Shown: piece after piece, positions 43,801 through 54,122 of the stretch
Position numbering within the stretch: the stretch's first letter is position 1
Layout: every line of letters starts with the position of its first letter
Assembly: GCA_026075535.2 (NCBI GenBank)
Contig: AP026550.1
Coordinates: 5,642,001 to 5,706,000, forward strand
Length of the DNA stretch: 64,000 bases
Direction: 5' to 3'
DNA from: Tricholoma matsutake
Taxonomy: Eukaryota > Basidiomycota > Agaricomycetes > Agaricales > Tricholomataceae
Made by a program: the position numbers and the translations under genes
The notes under the pieces: model-generated
Seen by the model: the letters and a program-made list of their open reading frames with translations, nothing else
Database searches by the model: none
Told to the model about the DNA's origin: nothing

Positions 43801-44919
43801 TAATGGGGCTGTTTCCTAACATTACCCCCCTTTTATGCCTTGACTTCCAGGCGAGAAAATATTGTATCTGTCCCCTCCATGAAATTTTGGTAAGGCCAGA
43901 ATTTCATCCCCTCATACACCATTCTTGCAATGCAACACAGAGAATTTGGATTACATTTAAAGAATGGGTGATCACATTATGCGCTCACTTACAATTCTCT
44001 TCAGGTTCCCACAAATTGTTTTTGTTGGTATAGGGAGTCTAGAATTTCTTTGACTACATATTCTGGAGCACCTTCTACAATTATTGGAGCTTGTGGAGTG
44101 GTTTGTTGGCCAGGAATAGTTGGGCAGGCAGTAGGGGCATAGGTGGGAAACATTAATCTTGGGATCAATCTTGAATGATCAAGGTAATTTTAGCACTACT
44201 GCATTAGGTGAAATTACTTTGGAGATTGTGTATGGGCCAACTTGTTTCTCTGTGAGTTTCCTAGAAGGTCATGGAAAATTAAGGTCCTTGGTACTTAGCC
44301 ATACCAAGTCACCAACATGTACTCTGGAGTGGGAGCTTGAGTATGATCCATGTGTCACATCATATCATCATGTGCTTTCATCAATGCTGCCTCTGCTTCT
44401 TTGTGTACCTTTTGCAGATACAAAGTCTTCTACCAATTGTACCTTAATTTCCCTTTGGGGTTCTATTCCCATGTGGGGATGATACCTGTAATTAGCAAAG
44501 AAGGGTGACATCTGAGTAGCCAAATGGAATTTGTTATTGTGGGAAGATTCAGCAATTGCCAGCCATTCAGGCCAGTCAGTTTGTCAGTAGTTGACAAACA
44601 TGCATAGGTACTGCTCCAACTCATTCATCCTCTCTGTCTGTCCATCAGTTTGTGGGTGATATGCCATAGATAATTTAATTTGAATCCCCAATATGTTATT
44701 TAATTCTTGCATAAATGCAGAAGTGAATTGTGGTCCACAATTGGAGATAATGGTATCAGGTAATCCATGTAACTGCCATACCTGATTTAGGTAGAGGTGC
44801 ACCAAGCCCAATGATGAGGTTTTTGTAGTGGTAGGAATAATATGGACCTCCTTTGTAAAGTGGTTGCATACTATGAATATTGCATTGTACCCTTGAGCTT
44901 TGGGTAGTCCAGTGATAAA

Positions 44920-45362
44920 TAGTGTTTGAAGGTCCAGTCCATGGTTATGTAACAGTCTTTTGGAATTTTGAGATGTAATCTGCTTGTTAAAGCCTTACAA
45001 CTTATCCTGGCATTTCAGGACTTTTTGTACACAATGTCAAGATAGGACCAAAAAGGTTTTGTCATTATGCCTCAGTGGTTTTTACAGAATTAAACATATT
45101 AAACACAAAACAATTTTTCCAGTTCATACACTTTTCTCAAAACCTCAGAAAATGTATAGACTGGAAAAATTGCTTATGTTCAATATGTTTAATTCTGTAA
45201 AAACCACTGAGGCATAATGACAAAACCTTTTTGGTCCTATCTTGACATTGTGTACAAAAGGTCCTGAAATGCCAGGATAAGTTGTAAGGCTTTAACAAGC
45301 AGATTACATCTCAAAATTCCAAAAGACTGTTACATAACCATGGACTGGACCTTCAAACACTA
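44920..45362. mobile_element. Near-perfect palindromic hAT-like element, 443 bp
   Basis: The whole element is one inverted repeat. Each arm is about 200 bp, starting TAGTGTTTGAAGGTCCAGTC and meeting at a loop near 45128-45150. No target duplication: the host frame reads NYWWP on one side and FITGLP on the other, so about 45 integrase codons are missing. Terminal sequence groups it with the next two elements. Confidence 0.85.
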
Positions 45363-45460
45363 AGGCCACCAATAATTTCTCATTACTAATTTCAATGTCT
45401 TCCATCTTCCTGGGTGTCTGGCAGTTGGTGTATTATGAGGTAACTAGTGTTTGAGGTAAC

Positions 45461-46228
45461 TAGTGTTTGCAGGTCCAGTCCATAGGACCAAAAAAAAGAC
45501 TGAAACTGGACTGAATTGGACTGGAAAAGACCAGACCAGAGGTCTATTTATGGACCAGTCTTTTGCAGTCCAGTTGCTGGTCTTTCATTTTGAAAAATAT
45601 AGTAGGACAGATGAAAAACTGGTTTTTTGTCCCAATGTGTATTTGACCTTACTCCCACACATATTTACTTCATTTTCGGTCCCTGGATCATCAAAAACAG
45701 TTAAGAATTGGTTGAGATATGACCAAAAACATTTTTGTATGAGTATTTCATACAACTTTGATTGCATTGCTTATTACCTGAGCTATATTTTTTGGTACAG
45801 CTATATAACATCATAAACATAGCAACAACACACCTAACCATCTGTACCATGTGATTTTATTGATTTAGCAGCCCAAATGTGTTGTGACTACAAACTACAA
45901 ATTACAAACTACAAACCACAACTTGAATGCATGTCCTTTCAGTGTTAGCCATATCTCAGTCAAATCTTGGAATATCTATCTGTCAGTATAATATATTTAA
46001 GGTATTGGTTATAATCATTGAGATACATATGGGTTATTTCCTATGAAAAGTGTTACAACAAAAGACCAGTCTGAACCAGTCTTTTTTCAGTCCATGGACC
46101 AAATAGGACTGGTCCTAAATGGTTCAGTTGCAGTCCCCCAAAGTCTGGGTCAGTCCTAGACCAGTTGCAGTTGATAGTTGCCCCATTTGGAAGTCAAAAA
46201 CTGGACTGGACTGGACCTTTAAATACTA
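45461..46228. mobile_element. hAT-like non-autonomous element, 768 bp, TSD GAGGTAAC
   Basis: Starts TAGTGTTTGCAGGTCCAGTC, ends GGACCTTTAAATACTA. Exact 8-bp duplication GAGGTAAC at 45453-45460 and 46229-46236. Subterminal regions are packed with ACTGG/CCAGT motifs. Internal sequence has no transposase. Inserted in the integrase of element E. Confidence 0.85.
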
Positions 46229-46318
46229 GAGGTAACTGGATGATCTCCCTTTGCAAATCCTGATCCTTCCATACATACACCTTTCCTTGGAATAACATCA
46301 ACCCTTGCTCCTCAGCCC

Positions 46319-47815
46319 TAGTCTTTGAGGGTCCAGTTGCTGCAACCGAAAAAAAACCGGAACCCAACTGGACCCAACCACAAGCAACTGGTCTTTCCAG
46401 TTACAGTTGGGCATCATTGTTAATGGTTGCAGTTGCAGTTGCCTGAGAGCTGAGCCAGGATCCAACTGGTTACAACTGACTGCAACCGGTTGCAATCAGC
46501 TGTCCTTACCTCGCTACTTATTCCTCAAGTACTACAAATGAATTTTATTTTACATGTAATTTACTTAGTACATAACAAAAGTGGGGCATGCCTGGCATGC
46601 CTGAAGAACAATGGGTTGGATGGGCAAGGGTTTATAAACATTAACCCATTTGCACATGTGTTGTGCAAGTAAATGACAATGTGACACATTTGTTTGTATG
46701 TGCCATCGTGATTGCCAGCTCAACCACCACTGCCATTGACACCGCTGCTCCCATTGCCCTCCCTCCCTGACACCTCAACCACCACTTCTCCGTCAATGCC
46801 TGCCACCATGCCCACACCCACACCAGCAAGAGCTGCAAACAGCTGCAAACAACATGAGCCCAAACAACGATAATGTTGTTTGGGCCCTTGGTAAGTTCTA
46901 TTTCTTGTATCTATATATTACTAACTAAATTTTTATGTTTTTAGGTTGAAATTCTATTGTAACAACATGCGCTGACACATGCAAACCACACCCACCCACT
47001 CTATCCCCCTCCTCCCCATCAAACCGGGATGTGAGGGGTGCCGCTCAGTCAGGAGGATGGGGAGGGACACTGGGATACCCCAGCAGGGGGATACCAACCA
47101 GGTAAGCACCCCAGCTGCACCCACCTCTGTGCCACGTCATGGCTAACCTACCCACCTAGAAGCAACACCCCTCCCTCGCTCTAAATGTGAGATGGAGGGG
47201 CCCAGTTCCACTCCCGACACCGATGCCCCCCTCCCTCACTCCAAATGCAAGATGCTCCAAATGCAAGATGGAGGGGTTTCTCTTCTGTTATCTACCCACC
47301 CGACGACAATGGCACCCCAATGACAATGAGGATGGCACGCCAACGACAACAACAATGATGTGGCACCTCTGCCATGTCACCAACCCTCAGTGCTGACCCC
47401 AATGATGACAAGTACAATGTGGCATGGCTGCCACATCACCAATGCCTGCCACCTACCACCAATGACAATGACAATGCCCCCCCTTTCTCACTCCAAACAT
47501 GAGCAGGGGGGGGGGGGGATTCTTGATGTTTGCTACACGACTATGGCTCCTTCCCCCCTCTCTCTCACTCCAAATGTGAGCAGGGGGGGTTCTTAATATT
47601 TTCTTATTAGTTTTATTAATAAATAATATTATCTGTACAAACTAATGGTTGCAACTGGTTGGAACCAGTCGCAACCCAACAAAGACCAGTCACCAACCGG
47701 TCGGCCACAGTTGCGGTCACGGTTGGTGAGATTTGATAAGTGAGACAACCAGTCGTGGTTGCAGTTGCAGCCAAAAGGGGCTGCGACTGCAACCCGACCA
47801 GACCTTCAAAGACTA
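46319..47815. mobile_element. hAT-like non-autonomous element, 1497 bp, TSD CTCAGCCC
   Basis: Starts TAGTCTTTGAGGGTCCAGTT, ends GACCTTCAAAGACTA. Exact 8-bp duplication CTCAGCCC at 46311-46318 and 47816-47823. Both ends carry many CAACTGG/GGTTGCA motifs. The middle (46.9-47.6 kb) is low-complexity with CCCTCC, ACAATG and poly-G runs and no convincing ORF. Confidence 0.85.
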
Positions 47816-48329
47816 CTCAGCCCATTCATCTCCTTTAATATTACCTTTCTTCTCTCCCTTCAGAGCTTTCACTGCTTCCACTACTTCATCATCCATCTCT
47901 GAACATTGTCTAATTTCAGACAACATTTCCATTTCTGAGCTATCTATTAATAGATGCCCTTGATGTGTAGTGCAAATGTGAAAGTATTCAGGTTTGAGTA
48001 AGGTAACATTTGTATTGTCCTCCTCCACCCCCTTTTGTGATCAATACATCTGGATAATGCATCTGCTTTCCTCATTAAGCTTCCTGCTTTGTGGACTAAG
48101 TGAAAATTGAAATGCAACAGGAATAGCACCCAACATGCTTGCCAGCAGTTAAGCTTTTTGGCTGACATGAAGTATTGCAGATTTTGATGATCCATCCAGA
48201 TTTCAATCTGATGTGTACATCCCTCCAAATAATGTCTCCATGCCTCCAATGCTCATTTTATTCCCAACATCTCTTTGTCATGCACATCATAATTCCTCTC
48301 CACATCATTCAACCCTTGGGACAAATATG

Positions 48330-48550
48330 CTAGGGACTAACATGGATACATCAGGATACATCTGGATATCCAACTATGGATACAGATACAGTTTGGATAC
48401 AGATACAACTATATCTGGATAAACTGAGCACTGTCTGAGTGCCTTAGTATTATATATAAAGATAATTGCACTGACCAAAGATTAAACATGGAGCCTCTTG
48501 GTTGTATGCACAGAGCTGTCACATGACTCTAACCACTACACCATAGCATC
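48330..48550 (-). mobile_element. tRNA-headed SINE-like fragment
   Basis: The minus strand from about 48550 reads TATGGTGTAGTGGTTAGAGT, a strong RNA polymerase III A box. About 45 nt later comes GTTTAATCTTTGG, which resembles a decayed B box (GGTTCAATCCC). The tail consists of TATCC-rich short repeats. No intact cloverleaf can be drawn, so it is not a tRNA gene. Confidence 0.5.
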
Positions 48551-48652
48551 TTCAAAGATAGACTAACTTATTGCTCTACATACCATTGCTGTGCATGTGC
48601 CCACCTCCATCAATGGCCGCCAATGCTGCTCCATCAACAGCAAATGGCAAAC

Positions 48653-48926
48653 TGTTGAAATTAAACCCTGAGATACATACTGCATACATGAGGCAATACA
48701 TGCAGCATACACATGTTACTGCGCTTACTGCACATACATGTGGTAAACACATTCCCAAGTCATGTGATGTCCTTATTATTATGTATATAAGGAGAACCTG
48801 TACTGTAGTAGGAATACAGTGTTCTTACCTCTGCTAACCCTAGCTGTAAGTCTAACTAAACCCCAGGTAGGTTGTAAGGAATGTGTTGTCTCTTCCCCTG
48901 TGCAGCATATATAGTCTGCTCCAATG
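48653..48926 (+). repeat. 5' LTR of Copia element A (274 bp)
   Basis: Starts TGTTGAAATTAAACCCTGAG. The final two bases are TG instead of CA, consistent with CpG-context decay of CAACAGG. Contains a promoter TATA (ATGTATATAAGG near 48781). Confidence 0.93.
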
Positions 48927-48938
48927 GGTTATGGGCCC
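48927..48938 (+). promoter_or_regulatory. Copia primer binding site (initiator tRNA-Met half type)
   Basis: GGTTATGGGCCC directly follows the LTR. It is complementary to the anticodon arm of eukaryotic initiator tRNA-Met (GGGCCCAUAACC), the primer site type known from Drosophila copia. Element B has the same 12 bases at 59211-59222 (minus). Confidence 0.65.
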
Positions 48939-51900
48939 TGCTGGGCACGTTGCGAACGCGCCATAATTGGCTGCGAATGATGTTGACTTCATCATCTCCA
49001 AATTATAACCTTGTGCTCTTCATGAGCTGCATTGCACTCCCTGCGAGCTGCACTTAAAACCTAGGTTGACTAGGGTTAACCACTCTGAAGGAGTGTTTTT
49101 TCCTGAGATTGTGAAATGTGTTTTCTTGGATAAAAGAATGATTGAGTGCTTTCAACAGCCGCCACCACATAATCATGTCTTCAACCCTTGAAAAACTCAT
49201 ACAAACTTTTGATGGCTCAAATCACACTCAATGGGCTGACTCCATGAAGGTGTGGCTCAGGTCTCAGGGCCTCTGGCAGATAACTAGTGGGGCAGAAATC
49301 AAACTGCCTCCGGCGCCTCCTTTGACGGTGACAAATGCTACTCTCGTAGTGGATGCTACTGCCAAGCTCCAGACCTGGAGCAACAAAAATGACCAGGCTA
49401 TTGGTATCCTAGTGCTCCACCTGGCCCCCTCCATTTGGCAGTGTGCCAACACCAAGGACACTGCTGAGGAGGTGTGGGACCTCATTTGCACCGATTATGG
49501 TGTCGATGGCCCCTCCCAAGTCTTTGCAGACTTTAGGTCTGCAATAGCAATCAAAATTCCGGCTGCGAATCCTGCGCCAGAGATTGCTAAGATGGCTGAC
49601 AAGTTCAAGCACCTCATGGCTGCCAACGTTGCCATCCCCAAACTAGTTCAGGCAATGATCCTGCTTGCTGTGATGCCACATGAGTACGATTCTTTGTCCA
49701 CCATGGTCCTTAACATGACTGCTACTAGTGCCTTGATGTTTAAACATGTCAAGGACTCCATTGTCGCTGAAGCCTCAAGGCGCATGGCAGTAGGAAAGCC
49801 CGCTGGCCAGCCTCAGGCCAACAAACTTTCCGCTGTCAAACGCAAAGGGGGAACCCCCAAATGGCAGCCCAAAGAAGGGCAAAACAACAATGGAGATTCG
49901 TCTCAAAAATGTGGATGACATGGGGACAAAAAGACTAAGGAGGAAAAGCCTAAAGAGAAACATACCCACCTTGCCTCCAGTGCCTTTACCACCATAAATG
50001 GTAATGGCACCATCATACCACCGATGCCACTCATTCAGCACATTGAAAAGCACGACCACACTCCCACAAGGGATCCTTGCCACCGACCACCTGCACAGGC
50101 ATATACAGGCGCAGCCTCTACCTCTCATTCAGTTTATGCCGAATATCAGCAAGCTTGAGACACCCTTGAGCAAATGCATCTTCCGTGCAGTGCAAAAAAT
50201 CTGCAACCGCTGGAAGAGCACCTAACGGTGCAAGAAGGTAAGAGGAGGAGGATCAAACCAGAACTGAGGATCATAGAGGTAGAAGATGACATCGTCTCCC
50301 TTGGATCGGAACCTCTGGCTTCTGATGAGGAAGCATGGAAAGCCGTCGATGAGATGCTCATCGATGAACCCCTTGAAATGGGAGCGTATGATGACAGGTC
50401 AGTCCTTTTCCCTGCCACAAGCACAAAGATTAATATTCCTATGAATACAGTGAACTTTTCATGTGAAATTTTACCGCTATTAAATGTATTATGGAATTAT
50501 TTAGATCTTAATATATTTGTTATGTGTGCAAATGGAAATTGTAAGAAAGGTGCAGACTGGATCATGGATTCAGGCGCATCAAAACACTTCACTGGTGAAA
50601 TGAAAGATTTTGCTTCCTATGAGCCTTTACTGAGAAAGGACTCTACCTTGGTCCAAACAGCCACAGGTACTACTCATATAGTAGGAAAAGGAGCAGTCTT
50701 CATTAGACATCAGGTAGTATGTCACGGGAAGTCAGAGACGCGTGAAACACGATTATACCCCGTCTACTACATATCCGACATTAATACTCAATTAATGTCA
50801 ATGGGTGTCTTCTTACAAGACAGAAGTGATGTGCATGGTTCCTCCACACACATTTCATTTATCGAGAAAGGAAACCCAATTATGCATTGTGTCCCTCTTA
50901 GGAGAAGTGACATGATTTATTGTGCTCAGACTCATATAATGAGCACCAAAAAGGTCAATGTCATGACCATATACATCGCTGACTACTTGACTTGGCATAG
51001 GCGACTTGGACACCCATCCAAAGAGGTGCTAGGGAAAATGCCTAATAGCACCATCAAATTCCTGAGGAATTTAATTATTCCTAAAGACAAAATTATATGT
51101 CCAGGGTGCGCTGAAGGGAAAATGACATCAAAATCTTTTCCTGAATCAAATTCATGCACAGAGAAACCCTTTGAATTAATACATTCCGATCTAAAGGAAC
51201 TCCCAGTACTATCGTACCACAAACATAAATACTTTATTGTATTTCTGGATGACAAGATGTCACATATCTGGGTCCAGTGCCTTAAAAAGAAGTCTGACGC
51301 TGCTGCAGCGATTAGACAATTTCAGGCAATGGCTTTGACCCAGTATGGCGCTACAATCAAGTGCTGGCGTGTTGATCCAGGGGGGGAGTTCAAAGATCAT
51401 GAGCTACAAAACATGCTCAAGGATTTTGGCATCAAAATAGAAATGTCTGCACCCCACGTTCACCAACAGAATGGGCGCGCAGAGCACACCATAAGGACAA
51501 TAATGGAAAAGTCGCAAACCCTGCAATTTACCGCTTGTCTACCACAATCATGGGGGGAATTTTGCATTGAACATGCAACACACCTATACAATCGAACCCC
51601 AATAAGGTGCCTGAAATGGCTGACACCTTTTGAGGACCTGACAAAGGTCCACCCAGATCTAAACAATCTGAAGGTCTTCGGTTGTGGTGCTTACATCTAT
51701 CTACCCAAGGAAAAACATCCAACCACATTATCTCCTCGATTGGAGTTAATGATATACCTTGGATTAGAAGATGGCATTAAAGCATACCATTTCATGCGAC
51801 TTAGTGGCGCAATATTCATTGGTGCTATGGCACTATTTGATGAAATGATGTTCCCATGCTGTCCCGGAGCTAAAACTCCTGCCAAGACAGACCTTGGTGA

Positions 51901-53785
51901 TTTTCCACATCCAGAACCAGAAGATGACGACCACTCATCTGGAATGGATGGCAATGATTCTATACCACCACAAAATCTGCCCCTTCCTCCATCATTGGAA
52001 GATGATGATGATGATGTACCAAGTAAGCAAAAGGCGCATGATGATGCGACTGACACTCCTCCTCCGCTGCCTCCAGTAACCACTGAGGACTTTTGTCCAA
52101 GACATGAAGATCAACAGGAATGGCAGCAATTGCCCCGTCGATCAGGCAGGCAGAGGAACATCCCAAACTGTCCTGGCAATACCTATGGAGAGAAGCGACT
52201 CCCCTCTGACATAGAGAGAGACATTGCACATGATCAATATTGGAAGAGATCTGTGGGTCAAGATTCGGATCATAACCGAACACGACCACAATCTCAACAG
52301 CAAGAACCGGTTGCTGGACCGAGTTCAGCACCCCATGAGAGTGTGCCCGATTCCAATAATCAAGAACATGATCACCCAATGGGGGAACCGGATGAAGCAG
52401 GCTATATTCAAAAGATAACCAAGGAAGGTGGAGATAAGCTTATTCACTGGCTGTTGTCAAAAGCAGTCAAACCATCAAGCGAAATAAGCCAAGTTCCAAA
52501 CCAATTTTGCGATATTGCGTGCCTACCATGGCAGCAGCAACTTGAGTGGAAACAGGCTTGTCATGAAGAATTAGAGGCTCTTCGCAAGCAACAAGTCTAT
52601 GACATAGTCGATCTTCCACATGATCAAAAGACGATCAAAAACAGATGGGTTTTCTCCATGAAATCAGATGGAAGAAAACGAGCCAGACTCATGGCCAAAG
52701 GCTTTTCACAAGTCAAAGGTGTTGACTTTGATGAGATTTTCTCACCAGTAGTCCACTACAAGACCATACATCTCATGTTTGCACTTGCGTCTCTAGAAGG
52801 CATATATATGACCGGTCTAGATGTAAAAACTGCATTTTTATATGGCAAACTAGAAGAGGAGATCTATATGGATCAACCCGAGGGTTTCAAACTCGAGGGA
52901 AAAGAGCGCAAAGTTATGCGCTTATGCCAAGCATTGTATGGCCTTAAACAGGCCTCACTAGCATGGTGGAAAGAGCTAGAGGCATTTACGCACACCATTG
53001 GATTTGTGCGTGCCAGCTCTGATGCCAGCATTTTCATACACAAGGATCCTAAGACAGGCAGCATTGTTATTGCGCTGGTCTATGTTGATGATGGCTTGTT
53101 CATGGGGAAGAACAAGAAACTTGTGGATGAAAAGAAGAATGCTTGTCTGAAGCATTGGGAGTGCCATAGTACTGAAAAAGTCACGGAATTCTTAGGCATG
53201 CACATCACCCAGACTGCAAGCAAAGTCAAACTTGATCAAACTGAATATCTCGCCAAAGTGCTCGAGAGGTTTGAGATGACAAATGCCAAAGCTGCCCCCA
53301 CTCCGCTCCCGACTGGTTACAAACCATCGGAAAACACAGCGACACCAAACGCAGTGCTTAGATCAAAATATCAGTCTGTGATCAGATCTTTATTGTATCT
53401 GATGCTCAGAACACAACCTGATATTGCTTATGCAGTAATCAGGATGTCGCAATTCTCAGCTAATCCTAGCCAAGAACATCTAGACAAAGCGATGTACATC
53501 ATGCGCTATCTGGTGGGAACCCAGAAATATAATATTGTCTACAATGGAGAGAAATCCAAAGGGCTACAGGCCTTCACAGATTCTGATTGGGCTGCTGACA
53601 CTGTCAAGCGCCGATCTACAACAGGTTACTTTGCTACTCTAGCGAGTGGCATTGTGTGCTGGCAGTCCCGTTTACAAAAAACTGTAGCACTGTCATCCAC
53701 AGAAGCCAAATACATGGCTCTCTCCGACACTTGTCGACAGATAGTGTGGATAGAGTCCTTATTCCAGGAACTTGGATATATACTG

Positions 53786-54090
53786 TGTTGGAGCAGACTA
53801 TATACGCTGCACAGGGGAAGAGACAACATGTTCCTTACAACCTACCTGGGGTTTAGTTAGACTTACAGCTAGGGTTAGCAGAGGTAAGAACACTGTATTC
53901 CTACTATGGTACAGGTTCTCCTTATATACATAATATTAAGGATGTCACATGACTCGGGAATGTGTTTACCACATGTATGCGCAGTAAGCGCAGTAACATG
54001 CGTATGCTGCATGTATCGCCTCATGTATACATGTGTATGCTGCATGTATTGCCTCATGTATACAGCATGCATCAGGGATTAATTTCAACA
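53786..54090 (-). repeat. 3' LTR of Copia element B (305 bp)
   Basis: Preceded on the minus strand by the polypurine tract (plus strand CCCCCCCCTC at 54091). It contains a 31-bp tandem duplication (GCCTCATGTATAC, GCATGTAT units near 54000-54062) that explains its greater length relative to the 274-bp LTR of element A. Confidence 0.94.
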
Positions 54091-54122
54091 CCCCCCCTCA
54101 AACTGTACAGCGCTCTAAGCAG

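Larger units (their letters stand above)
43801..48280 (-). pseudogene. Decayed Ty3/Gypsy pol (element E) carrying three hAT-like insertions
   Basis: The minus strand encodes RNase H (EAWRHYLEGCTHQIEIWMDH, LQYFMSAKKLN, ADALSRCIDHK at 47947-48249) and a linker ending GNIKGDEWAE at the edge of an insertion. It resumes EQGLMLFQGKVYVWKDQD near 46280, then PGRWKTL-like and NYWWP near 45370-45410. The integrase core (FITGLPKAQGYNAIFIV, MGLVHLYLNQVWQLHGLPD, MAYHPQTDGQTERMNELEQY) lies at 44600-44919. A C-terminal part near 44160-44360 (VGDLVWLSTKDLNFPWPSRK) completes it. Deleting the insertions rejoins the frame at two of three sites. Stops are frequent. LTRs were not identified. Confidence 0.82.

Noticed and set aside
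47500..47600. Poly-G and repetitive ACAATG stretches as a functional element
   Set aside because: Low-complexity interior of a hAT-like element without structure or coding sense.
48480..48550. tRNA gene
   Set aside because: A box present but no cloverleaf or proper B box; better read as a SINE head.
49142..49174. Upstream non-ATG start for Copia Gag
   Set aside because: The first ATG in frame (49175; 58973 in B) begins the conserved Gag sequence in both elements.
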